This document shows positions 7,261 through 15,702 of a stretch of 59,382 nt of DNA, piece by piece. Numbering within the stretch: position 1 is the stretch's first letter; every line of letters starts with the position of its first letter. Position numbers and translations under genes: made by a program. This stretch comes from Bacilli bacterium. GTDB lineage: Bacteria; Bacillota_I; Bacilli_A; RFN20; CAG-826. The DNA is taken from the NCBI GenBank assembly GCA_900767605.1, contig CAAFZT010000024.1:1-59382 (forward strand), given 5' to 3'. The notes beneath the pieces are model-generated. The model saw only the letters and a list, made by a program, of their open reading frames with translations, was not told where the DNA came from and searched no databases.

Positions 7261-7717
7261 TCTTGTTCTCCTCCTTATTCGATGCAGGTTCTTCTCCTTT
7301 TTTGGAACGGAAGAAAGTGGTGCAAATCAAAACCACACCCATAGGAAGATAGCCGGCGAAGACCGTCCAAACGTTGCAATAGGAGGAAGCCATGCTCCCC
7401 CAACGGTAGGTGGCAAACCCTCCTAGAACAAGACCCGCCGCGTACATAGCCATGCGGAAGACGCCAAAGAATGCGCCGAGAGCTCCTTTTTTAGGGTCCG
7501 CGTCCGAAGATAGGAGGAAAGAGGATCCGCGGTCAATCGTGAAATAAGCAAAGATTTCAATCGCGCTGCCGAGCAGCCACCCTAAAGGAAGGCCAGGGTT
7601 GCCGATAAAGAATCCAAATAGCAGGGCAAGGAAGCCGATAAGGGCAATCGTGGCAAGGAGGAAGAGATTCTTCGTTCCGTCTTTCCACGTTTTATAGGAC
7701 TTTGCGAACTTACCCAT
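7253..7717 (-). CDS. AtpI-like membrane protein, first gene of atp operon
   Basis: 154 residues with about four membrane helices (LFLLATIALIGFLALLFGFF, then GWLLGSAIEIFAYFTI, and two more) and a charged C-terminus ending EEPASNKEENKNE. Position ahead of atpB and topology fit the AtpI/UncI assembly-factor class, but I see no diagnostic motif. The frame is open upstream to 7888. I chose MGKFAKSYK at 7717 because a promoter (7728-7756) lies immediately upstream. Met at 7729 is the alternative but overlaps the -10. No Shine-Dalgarno is visible, so the start may be leaderless or nearly so. Confidence 0.65.
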   Translation of the reverse strand: MGKFAKSYKTWKDGTKNLFLLATIALIGFLALLFGFFIGNPGLPLGWLLGSAIEIFAYFTIDRGSSFLLSSDADPKKGALGAFFGVFRMAMYAAGLVLGGFATYRWGSMASSYCNVWTVFAGYLPMGVVLICTTFFRSKKGEEPASNKEENKNE

Positions 7718-7727
7718 AATATGAAAC

Positions 7728-7756
7728 ATTTTACGGCTATCTATCCACCCTTTCAA
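7728..7756 (-). promoter_or_regulatory. promoter of the atp operon (TTGAAA-17-TAAAAT)
   Basis: On the minus strand TTGAAA (7756-7751) and TAAAAT (7733-7728) are separated by 17 nt. The predicted RNA start falls only a few bases before the ATG at 7717. Confidence 0.65.
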
Positions 7757-7903
7757 TGGTTTTGAACCCCTTTTGGACGAAAAACCGCTTTCGTCAAAAC
7801 CCCTTGTATTTTTCTTGTAAAATATCGTGAACTCTGGCATTTTTTCTTGCCAAGAAAGCCCTTTCATGGTTTCATTATGGGCTGTCAAAAAAGGAGGTTA
7901 TTC

Positions 7904-9553
7904 ATGGAATTCAAAGTAAAAGTCGGAAATGAAGTCCGAACCTATTATAAGAAAGCATCGTTATTGGAGATCATCGGAGACCGCGATCCCGAGAAGCGGA
8001 TTGTCGCCGCGAAGGTCAATAACCGAATCCGCGAGCTTACCTACGAACTCTATTACGATTGTGAGGTCGAATTCATCGACTGCAAAAGCCCAGAGGCCGT
8101 CAAGGTTTACGAAGCCACGTTGCGTTACGTCACGGCCATGGCCTTCCGTCACGCCTATCCGGAATTAAAAATCCGCTTTGCCTATAACGTTTCTCGTTCT
8201 ATTTCCATTCATATTTTGACCCCGGGGGTCGTCTCTTCTACGGCGATGCTGCTCCGCGTCAAGCATGAAATGGAATCGATCATCGAGCAGGATTTACCCT
8301 TAAAACGTCAAATCATCTCCAAAGAAGACGCGGCAAAGCTTTACCAAGAACACGGCTTTGTAGATAAGCTTGACTTGCTCCCCTACCGCCCTGAGAAAAC
8401 GGTCCATATCTATACCTGCGGGGACTATGTGGACTATATGTATAACCACATGATGCCCTCTACCGGTTATCTTCACGATTATAAATTACGCCTGTACGCG
8501 CCGGGATTCTTGCTTCAATATCCGCGTGCTGAAGCCGGAGGAAAAATCCCAGACTTCGAGGACGCCCCGACCTTCTCTCGCGCCCTCACCGAATCCCACG
8601 ACTGGGCCAAAACCGTTGGTTCTTCTACGATCGGTGGCATCAACCACTCCATCGAGACGTTAGGCGAAATCGACTTCATCAATCTCTGCGAAGCCCGCCA
8701 TAACCGCATGCTCTGCGAGCTCGGCCAGCTCATTGAAGACGATATCGACGACATCCGTCTCATTTGTATCGCTGGTCCTTCTAGTTCTGGCAAGACCACG
8801 TTTGCCAACCGCTTACGCATCGAATTGCTTTCCCGTGGCATCCATCCGATCCGCATCTCGCTGGACGACTATTACCTCCCTAAGGATCAAATGCCGAAGG
8901 ATGAAAATGGGAAATCGGACTACGAATCCATCGAATGCCTCGATATCCCTTTATTCAACCAAAACATGCTCGATCTCATCTCCGGGGAAGAGGTTCAGCT
9001 TCCGAAATTCGATTTCAAAGTCGGACACCGCGTCCCAGGAAGAGTCTTAAAAATCGGACCGGGCGAGCCCATCATCATCGAAGGGATCCATGCGCTCAAT
9101 GACCGGATGCACCACGATATCCCCAAAGCGCAGAAATTCAAGATCTTCATCTCGCCACAAGCGCAGATTAACCTCGACGACCATACGCCTTTATCCCTTA
9201 CCGACCTCCGCTTGATTCGCCGCATCGTTCGCGACTACCAGTTCCGTTCTTCTCCCGCGGAAGAAACTCTCGACATGTGGCCTAGCGTCCGCAAAGGCGA
9301 ATTCAAATGGATTTATCCCTATCAAGAAGGAAGCGACTACGTCTATAACTCTATGCTTTCCTATGAGCTTCCCGTTTTGAAGAAATACGCGATGCCGTTG
9401 CTGAGCCAAATCGAAGAAGAATCCCCCTATTTCCCCGACGCGATGCGCTTGATGCGGATGCTGAAATACTTCGTCGACATGCCGGATCAATGGGTGCCGT
9501 CGAATTCCTTGATGAGGGAATTTATCGGCGGTTCCTGTTACGCGGACGTTTGA
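7904..9553 (+). CDS. uridine kinase-like protein with N-terminal TGS and tRNA_SAD domains
   Basis: 549 residues. The first ~60 residues resemble a TGS domain, residues ~60-260 resemble the threonyl-tRNA synthetase second additional domain, and a P-loop kinase domain of the phosphoribulokinase/uridine kinase family follows, with Walker A GPSSSGKTTFANRL near 291-304, the SLDDYYLPKDQMP segment and IIIEGIHALND. This three-part fusion is a known family in Firmicutes and Bacteroidetes. Its substrate is uncertain, with a nucleoside or other small molecule likely. The start at 7904 follows aaggagg. An upstream in-frame Met at 7847 lies beyond the ribosome-binding site. It diverges from the atp operon. 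Confidence 0.9.
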   Translation: MEFKVKVGNEVRTYYKKASLLEIIGDRDPEKRIVAAKVNNRIRELTYELYYDCEVEFIDCKSPEAVKVYEATLRYVTAMAFRHAYPELKIRFAYNVSRSISIHILTPGVVSSTAMLLRVKHEMESIIEQDLPLKRQIISKEDAAKLYQEHGFVDKLDLLPYRPEKTVHIYTCGDYVDYMYNHMMPSTGYLHDYKLRLYAPGFLLQYPRAEAGGKIPDFEDAPTFSRALTESHDWAKTVGSSTIGGINHSIETLGEIDFINLCEARHNRMLCELGQLIEDDIDDIRLICIAGPSSSGKTTFANRLRIELLSRGIHPIRISLDDYYLPKDQMPKDENGKSDYESIECLDIPLFNQNMLDLISGEEVQLPKFDFKVGHRVPGRVLKIGPGEPIIIEGIHALNDRMHHDIPKAQKFKIFISPQAQINLDDHTPLSLTDLRLIRRIVRDYQFRSSPAEETLDMWPSVRKGEFKWIYPYQEGSDYVYNSMLSYELPVLKKYAMPLLSQIEEESPYFPDAMRLMRMLKYFVDMPDQWVPSNSLMREFIGGSCYADV

Positions 9554-9570
9554 TTCTTTCCTTCCATATC

Positions 9571-9602
9571 AAAAGCGCCTCCCGTCAGGGAAGCGCTTTT
9601 TT
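9571..9602. terminator. bidirectional terminator
   Basis: The hairpin AAAAGCGC...GCGCTTTT with inner CCC/GGG pairs ends in T runs on both strands. It serves the kinase gene on the left and the large minus-strand glycan operon on the right. Confidence 0.85.
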
Positions 9603-9619
9603 GTTCCTTCTTTTTGGAA

Positions 9620-11818
9620 TCAATAATGGAAGGTTGATAGATGCGACAAGAGGTAGAAATGGACCGCGGATTCGCTTCCAAGTTGGAAAGAGAGGCCTTT
9701 CTTTCCCGAAGCGATGTTCTCATCTAACGGGATGATGTAGTCCTTTTGTTCTGCATGGTTCCTCACCGTGACGTTTGCGGAATCAATACGAACCTCGAAG
9801 TTATACCAGGTATTTTGAATCGTCGTGGGTGTCATATCCGCGCCGAGATCGGGGCGATACCCGGTTTGGCCAAGGCTATTGCGATTGCTGCCCGAACCTA
9901 AATAAATACCTTCTCCCGCCAAATTGCTGCCAAGGGTGAAACGGATGCCTTGGTTTTGGCTAAATAGATCCGTGAAGTCGATGGGGTTGAAACTAAGCGT
10001 CGTCGAACCTTTTTCGTTTTGGCCTAGGATTCCAATGGCTTGTCCCGCCGAACTAATTGCCGAGGTCCATTCTTTATTAGCCAACGCTTCGGAAGTAGCT
10101 TCGTTTTGGGTCTTGAGGGCGCCATTAGAAACGCTAAAGCCCGATTTGTCGGTCACATTCAGGAACGTCGATTCGCCATGAACGACTTGGAGACGGCTCA
10201 TCCAATAACGACGGCTTCCGCCCACTTGGGTGGAATACATCGAAATGCTGGCTTTACCGCTAGCTTCTTCTTCCGTTAAGAAGATTTCGCCATAGCGTTC
10301 CGCATATTTGTTGGGATTATCCACCAAACGGTCTCTGAAATAAAGACGCACGCGGTTAGAAGAATCAACATAGAAATAGATTTCGGTCCGGGTGAGGTTA
10401 TCCAAGGCTTGGACCTCGCGATTTTCATTCACGAGGATATCCTGTCCGCCGGCTTTGAAATGGAGGTTGTTCCAGGTATTGAAACCGCCAAGTTCCATTT
10501 TGGCGACTTTCCCTCCGCTTAATAGACTACGGAAATTGGTTAACGGGAAGACGACGGTCCCGCTTGAAGCTCCGCCATAAGGGTTGAACATCATTCCATC
10601 TTCGTCGGTACGGGCGAATTCCTTTAAATACTGAGCCTTTAACTCGGTATCAATATGGTCGCCCGCCCAGCAAATATTGGAGAAAGCGTCGTTGACTTTT
10701 GCAGTAAGGGCTCCGTTTTCGCAAACAAAGTCTTCTCTCTTCCAGTTATCAAGATAATGCTTCTTTTGGTTGCCATAACCCCAACGGGCAGTCAGATTCA
10801 TGTCGCCTTCTACGGGTTTAGCAAAATCATAGAGCTCGGTTCCGTTATACCAACCTTTAAAGGTATAGGAATCATAATAATCATCTGCCGCGCGAGCCGG
10901 GTCCGCAGGCTTGCTAAGTAACGTCCCCGCGTCGACGGACTGCGAAGGATAGGAAGTCGAAGTCAAATCATCAAACGTGACGTTGCAACGAAGGATTTCG
11001 GCTTCTACTCCTAGGCTCACTTGCCCTTCTTTTTCCGCGAAGGAATAAAATCCCAAGGCATCAGGAGTCAAGACTTGGTCGCCGAGTTTCACCAAAAGTA
11101 TTTGATAATATTTTTCGGGAGTCACTTGGAAACGGACTGTCTTGGAATAGGGGATCGAAGCCAAATCAAGATCCTTGTCTTCGAAATTCAAGGTGAAATG
11201 TCCGCCTGCAGGAAGAGACAAACGATAGGTTTCTTCTTCGGTAGAAACGCGAACCGTCATCTTCGAGGTCACGTTGGAAATCGAATAGACGCCCGCTTCA
11301 TCCGGGACTAAGGGGGTGTCCATCAAGGACACACCGGTAACGACATTATGGGCTTCTGGTTCCACTTTGAAGCGGAAGGTGGCGCCATAAGCGATTTCTC
11401 CTTGTTCTCCTTCTACGGGAACCACGGTGAAATTCTCGCCTTCAAAAGCGACGGGATACGTGTTTTTCTCGGCTTTGGCCGAAACGCTTCGATTTCCTTT
11501 TACCGAAGGGATCGTATATTCATAATGGTCGTTAGGGAGAAGAATATCGGTTTCCCCATCCAGGTTAACCGAAGCGATGCGGTAGCCATCTTGTGGCTTT
11601 ACCTCAAACCGGAATTCATGGCCTTCCTGAACTTTGGAGGCATCATACCCTTCTAAAGCTTTCGCGCGAAACCCTTCCCCTTGGGGGAGAGCGACGCTGA
11701 AATAGGTATAAGTCGGCTCGGAGGTCGAAGAGACCGCAGGAGTGTTGTTGCCCCCGCAGGATGCAAGTCCCATCAAGGACGCGAAGGCGAGGGAGAAGAT
11801 GATTTTGCCTTTGTTCAT
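9620..11818 (-). CDS. surface lipoprotein with bacterial repeats and lectin-like C-terminal half
   Basis: 732 residues. A lipobox signal peptide ends MGLASC (Cys21). Four or more beta-sandwich repeats of about 70 residues follow (each with a pattern like FRFKVEPE...VTGVSLMDTPL), then an InlB/Listeria-Bacteroides-type repeat near residues 320-345 (TFKGWYNGTELYDF...LTARW). The C-terminal ~370 residues contain two similar blocks resembling concanavalin-like carbohydrate-binding domains. It is probably anchored to the outer face of the membrane and binds a glycan. It is the last gene of the operon and has a good ribosome-binding site (ggaggattacc). The exact ligand cannot be read from the sequence. 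Confidence 0.75.
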   Translation of the reverse strand: MNKGKIIFSLAFASLMGLASCGGNNTPAVSSTSEPTYTYFSVALPQGEGFRAKALEGYDASKVQEGHEFRFEVKPQDGYRIASVNLDGETDILLPNDHYEYTIPSVKGNRSVSAKAEKNTYPVAFEGENFTVVPVEGEQGEIAYGATFRFKVEPEAHNVVTGVSLMDTPLVPDEAGVYSISNVTSKMTVRVSTEEETYRLSLPAGGHFTLNFEDKDLDLASIPYSKTVRFQVTPEKYYQILLVKLGDQVLTPDALGFYSFAEKEGQVSLGVEAEILRCNVTFDDLTSTSYPSQSVDAGTLLSKPADPARAADDYYDSYTFKGWYNGTELYDFAKPVEGDMNLTARWGYGNQKKHYLDNWKREDFVCENGALTAKVNDAFSNICWAGDHIDTELKAQYLKEFARTDEDGMMFNPYGGASSGTVVFPLTNFRSLLSGGKVAKMELGGFNTWNNLHFKAGGQDILVNENREVQALDNLTRTEIYFYVDSSNRVRLYFRDRLVDNPNKYAERYGEIFLTEEEASGKASISMYSTQVGGSRRYWMSRLQVVHGESTFLNVTDKSGFSVSNGALKTQNEATSEALANKEWTSAISSAGQAIGILGQNEKGSTTLSFNPIDFTDLFSQNQGIRFTLGSNLAGEGIYLGSGSNRNSLGQTGYRPDLGADMTPTTIQNTWYNFEVRIDSANVTVRNHAEQKDYIIPLDENIASGKKGLSFQLGSESAVHFYLLSHLSTFHY

Positions 11819-11836
11819 TTGGTAATCCTCCTAAGG

Positions 11837-13624
11837 CTATTTTTTAGCAAGCCAAACGGAAATCCGTTCGGTGGGGTCGTCCATGTTTTTGCCGCTGTCC
11901 GCAAAATCGACCAGTTTCTTTCCATCTTGGAATTCGACGGTCAATTGGTTCGGGAAGGAGGCGTTTTTCACCGTTTTGGCAGCCGTTGATTCCGCAAAGG
12001 GGGCCGTCACATCGCCTAGCCGCGAATCCGCAGCCAAGACGATGGGTCCTTTGGTGAAGGCGATTTTATCCCCGCAGGAATGGATTTTTAATGGGCGGGA
12101 AAATAGGATTTTGATGGAATCGTCGTTCCAAACTCGCTCCAAAACCCAATATCCGCTTTCCTCCAAGGGGAGCACTTCTTCCCCGTTGATGGAGATTCTA
12201 GTCTTGCCCCAAGTCGGGGCAAGAAGCCGCAAGGCAAACGAGGTTCCATTTCCATGAACGCGAAGGGTGACCTTGCCACTTTGGAAAAGGTTGGCCTTCA
12301 CTTGAATAGCGATGGGCTTGTCGTTATAGGTTGTCTTCAAGGAGAAGGGGGAATAGAAATTCACGTTGAATCCCTTTTCCCTTTTCATGCAGGCGAATTG
12401 GCCCATTAAGCCAAGTCCATATCCTCCGTTCGCGGCGCAACAACCATAACTGCGGTCGTCTTGCATCCGTTGATATCCGCCGATTAACGTCGCGCGGCGT
12501 CCATTGACTAACGGGGTATAAGAGTCAAACAAATAGCTTTCGTGGGGCGGGATGTCGTAAGTATCGTCATGCCAAATCCGTCCTTCCGCGAGTTCCATCG
12601 TCTGGTTTTGGTCGTTGGCGCTTCCGGGAAGGGCGTTGAAGCAAATCGTCTCTAACATCCGCGCGTAACCCGCTTCCCCCGTCAAAGTGAGCAAATCCAT
12701 CAAAAGGGACATAAACGAAACCGTGACGCACGTTTCTAGTCCCGCATGGGCGGAAGGCTCCGCTTGCAAAGCTTTGCTATGGCTGAAGAATTCGGAATCG
12801 ATGCCGAGGCCACCGATGATCGTGAATTCGCTCCTTTCGACGCGGCGGACAAATTCCTTGGTGAGTTCCACCCACTTGGAATCGTTGGTGATCACCCCGT
12901 ATCGGAGCACCCCTTGGAAGCAGGCAATCATTTCATACGCCTTCCGCGTCTTCCATTGATAGGGGTCTTCGTCGGTTTTTTCCAATTTCTCAAAAAGGTT
13001 CTCTTTATAGCTCAGACCCGTGGAAACGATATAGGAAGCAAAATCGAGGTAGCGTTGCTTCTTGGTGAGGCGATAAAGGTTGCAATAAAGCCCAAGGATC
13101 GAGGCGCTATTGAGGGAACCATAAATCGAGGAGGTTTCTAAAATCCCCTTTTGGTTTTTCTTCGGCCCGATTTGTTTGGTTAATAAAGTGGCTTGACGCT
13201 CCACTTCGCGAAGCACTTTTCTTTTTTTCGTTTCGCTTTTGGAGATTTGGTAATAGGAAAGCATCCCTAGCAAAGCGTATTTTCTCGACCACACGTCCCA
13301 GCCAAATAAGTCTTTTTCGGGAGGATAGGTCGAAAGGGTTCCGTTCTTTTTGGCGATGTCGACCATCTCCAAAACGGAATTCTCAATGCAGCGATAAAGC
13401 TTTTGAGAAGGGAGATAGCGGTAGCACGTGCAGGCGCCGCGAACGAATTTCCCCCAATATTCGCCCCGCCACGAGCCAGAGGCGTCGGAGCGGAGGTCGA
13501 ACTGGGAGGCGAATAGATGATATTTCGATTCGTCGAGGAATTCTTTTTCCTCCACGAGGCGAACTAGACTCCCCGGATACCCGGAAAGAATCAATTCGCC
13601 GGGAGCGAAGCGAGGGAAAATCAT
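11837..13624 (-). CDS. GH127-like glycoside hydrolase (beta-L-arabinofuranosidase family, DUF1680)
   Basis: 595 residues with no signal peptide, so probably cytoplasmic. An (alpha/alpha) toroid is suggested by repeated helices such as SIYGSLNSASILGLYCNLYR and LETICFNALPGS. The motif YGCCAANGG carries the paired cysteines that hold the catalytic zinc in GH127, and a beta-sandwich C-terminal part follows. Family members remove beta-L-arabinofuranose. The GH127 branch is diverse, so the sugar is an inference. It starts 3 nt after the preceding lipoprotein gene and would act on sugar imported by the ABC transporter of the same operon. Confidence 0.78.
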   Translation of the reverse strand: MIFPRFAPGELILSGYPGSLVRLVEEKEFLDESKYHLFASQFDLRSDASGSWRGEYWGKFVRGACTCYRYLPSQKLYRCIENSVLEMVDIAKKNGTLSTYPPEKDLFGWDVWSRKYALLGMLSYYQISKSETKKRKVLREVERQATLLTKQIGPKKNQKGILETSSIYGSLNSASILGLYCNLYRLTKKQRYLDFASYIVSTGLSYKENLFEKLEKTDEDPYQWKTRKAYEMIACFQGVLRYGVITNDSKWVELTKEFVRRVERSEFTIIGGLGIDSEFFSHSKALQAEPSAHAGLETCVTVSFMSLLMDLLTLTGEAGYARMLETICFNALPGSANDQNQTMELAEGRIWHDDTYDIPPHESYLFDSYTPLVNGRRATLIGGYQRMQDDRSYGCCAANGGYGLGLMGQFACMKREKGFNVNFYSPFSLKTTYNDKPIAIQVKANLFQSGKVTLRVHGNGTSFALRLLAPTWGKTRISINGEEVLPLEESGYWVLERVWNDDSIKILFSRPLKIHSCGDKIAFTKGPIVLAADSRLGDVTAPFAESTAAKTVKNASFPNQLTVEFQDGKKLVDFADSGKNMDDPTERISVWLAKK

Positions 13625-13627
13625 AGT

Positions 13628-15697
13628 CTACTCCACGATCCAAGAACCCACGGAACTCACTCCGGAATCCTGCAATTCTTTGACGGTGTCGTAACGATAA
13701 ATTCCTCCGTTATTGATGGTGGGCTGAGCTTCATGAACCCAGACGAGGTCCGTGTTTTTGCTTGCGGGGAAAAACCAAGTCGCCCCGGGGAGCTTTCCAA
13801 ATAGCGCCGCTTTTTCATTGTTTGGTTTGGAGCCAAGGACGCAGCACATGACTTGAGTAGACACCCCGGCGGTTTCGTAGTCGCCAAGTTTATCTTTGTC
13901 GTTACGTGCATAGCTCACAAACAAATTGGCGGTGGTGATGTAGCCGCTGGAGACCGGCATGAACTTTTCGCTCACCACTTGAATATTGCGGAAATCGCCT
14001 TCAAAGGAAGTCGAAGGACCGTTGGTAATCGTGTTGTCCGTGCGGAAGAGACAGCCTTTTTCCTGAGTGGCGGCAGTCACTTCTCCGCAACTAGGATCTA
14101 ACGTCAGCTTCACGTAGATGTCATTCATCACAAGGGTATTGAAGCGAGCTTCAAACAAGGCATAGGAATGATCGTAATAGTTGGTCGTTGTGATGCAAAG
14201 GTTCGATAGCGTCGCCTTCCACCCTTTCCAATTGGTCCACGTATTCCAAGCAAGGCCCGAGCAAAAGTCTTTGTTGGCGAAGGTGAATTCAAAATGCGTG
14301 TTTTTGATGGTTGGGGTTTCGCCGATTCCGCCAAAAATTCCAGCGCGTCCGACTTTAGCGGCAATCGTATGGCCTTGTCCGTCGAAGGTGCCGCGGAAAT
14401 AGCGGTTTCTTTCATCACCATCGGCATAATAGGGTTGAATCTGCGAGGTCATATCGATGGGGTCGAGGATGTCCTGATCCAAGATGTAATAGCCATCGAT
14501 GACCCTTCCGGCCTGCAAACGGAGTGTGCTTAAGAAATTGTCTTTCGTTAAGGCACGGGTATAGACAAAGGTATCGGGGAAATAAAGCCCGCCTTTATTC
14601 GTAATAAGCAGAATCGGTTCCGAGTCGGCCCCTTTAGCCTCCAAATCATAAAGGAAGCCATTGGAAGAGAATTTCAGTTCGCGGTCCCCTTGCTTCGCTT
14701 GGAGAACGCTTGCACCTTCCCCAAAATATTGTTTCAAGGGGAACGGGGCCTCGGAAGAAATCTTCAACTGTTCCGTCGCGGTGGCTAGCGGAGAGATGAC
14801 TTCCACGCGGATATTGGCGGTATAGGTGGTGCCGGTTTCGCTAATAAAGGTCCCAGAAACTAGAGCGGTTCCCACCTTTTTCGCAGTGATCGTGCCGTCG
14901 CTAGAGACTTCGACTACGCCGCTATCATCGGCAGAAATCGTCGCTTTCTTTTCCGTGCCGTTTTCTACGGCGACGAAGCGAACCTTGGCCGAGGTGTTAT
15001 AGGATTTGCCCTGCCAAGAATCGATGAGGGAAAGCTCCAAACGATTGGAGACGGTGTTTTGTCCGCCAGCAACGATTTCCGAGCGCATGGAGATGTCTTC
15101 GCCGACGATGACTTCGATCGTCTTCTTCATTTCGGCGTTGTTGAATTCTTGCCACTGGCCCTTGACGGTGATGTGGGTGGTTCCTGCTTTCTTTCCCTTG
15201 ATGGAATTGCCGTCTAATTGAAGGATGCCATCACTGGGAAGTTCCATCGTAATGGGGCAAGAATAGCGTTTGCCGCGGAAGGACACCTGTCCTTTGAGAG
15301 CAAAGGAAGATCCTTTTGCCAAAACGATGTTATTCTCGATGTTTTCGATTTCTAGGCTCGGGAGGTAGGTTCCAAAGCCGACTTCCACCGAGCAGAAGGC
15401 GCTAGAAACGCCATCGCTGACCACGATTTGGGCTTGTCCGGCCCCCGTGGCCGTGACGGTTCCTTCTTCTACCGTCGCCACACGTTCGTCGGTGCTCGTC
15501 CAGGTCAATTTGCTAGGATCGGAGACATTCGTAGATAGTTCATACGTATCTCCAAATAGCAAGGAAAGCGAAGCATCGCTTAAGGTTAAGTTCGTCGTAA
15601 CAGAAGAGGAGGCCCCTCCTTGTTCCGAGCCGCAAGCAACAACGCCTAAAGCCAAGGGCAATAAGGCCAAGGCAAGGATAGTTTTGGATTTTTTCAT
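13628..15697 (-). CDS. surface lipoprotein with Big_2-type Ig domains and beta-helix segment
   Basis: 689 residues. A lipobox ends ALGVVAC (Cys22). Residues ~35-110, 115-200 and 205-300 look like Big_2 domains (for example VTATGAGQAQIVVSDG and IKGKKAGTTHITVKG). Residues ~420-560 contain a GLUG-like right-handed beta-helix signature, FRGTFDGQGHTIAAKV followed by GIFGGIG. The same signature occurs in the phosphatase lipoprotein that heads the operon. It is probably a glycan-binding or cell-surface scaffold protein. No catalytic residues are recognised. Confidence 0.7.
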   Translation of the reverse strand: MKKSKTILALALLPLALGVVACGSEQGGASSSVTTNLTLSDASLSLLFGDTYELSTNVSDPSKLTWTSTDERVATVEEGTVTATGAGQAQIVVSDGVSSAFCSVEVGFGTYLPSLEIENIENNIVLAKGSSFALKGQVSFRGKRYSCPITMELPSDGILQLDGNSIKGKKAGTTHITVKGQWQEFNNAEMKKTIEVIVGEDISMRSEIVAGGQNTVSNRLELSLIDSWQGKSYNTSAKVRFVAVENGTEKKATISADDSGVVEVSSDGTITAKKVGTALVSGTFISETGTTYTANIRVEVISPLATATEQLKISSEAPFPLKQYFGEGASVLQAKQGDRELKFSSNGFLYDLEAKGADSEPILLITNKGGLYFPDTFVYTRALTKDNFLSTLRLQAGRVIDGYYILDQDILDPIDMTSQIQPYYADGDERNRYFRGTFDGQGHTIAAKVGRAGIFGGIGETPTIKNTHFEFTFANKDFCSGLAWNTWTNWKGWKATLSNLCITTTNYYDHSYALFEARFNTLVMNDIYVKLTLDPSCGEVTAATQEKGCLFRTDNTITNGPSTSFEGDFRNIQVVSEKFMPVSSGYITTANLFVSYARNDKDKLGDYETAGVSTQVMCCVLGSKPNNEKAALFGKLPGATWFFPASKNTDLVWVHEAQPTINNGGIYRYDTVKELQDSGVSSVGSWIVE

Positions 15698-15702
15698 GCT
15701 GG

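Noticed and set aside
7718..7888. Extended N-terminus of the AtpI-like protein
   Set aside because: The extra codons run through the promoter at 7728-7756 and toward the divergent kinase gene. They have no membrane or family signal.
9620..11818. Calling the lectin-like lipoprotein a glycoside hydrolase
   Set aside because: No catalytic acid pair or family motif is visible. The two similar C-terminal blocks fit binding domains better.
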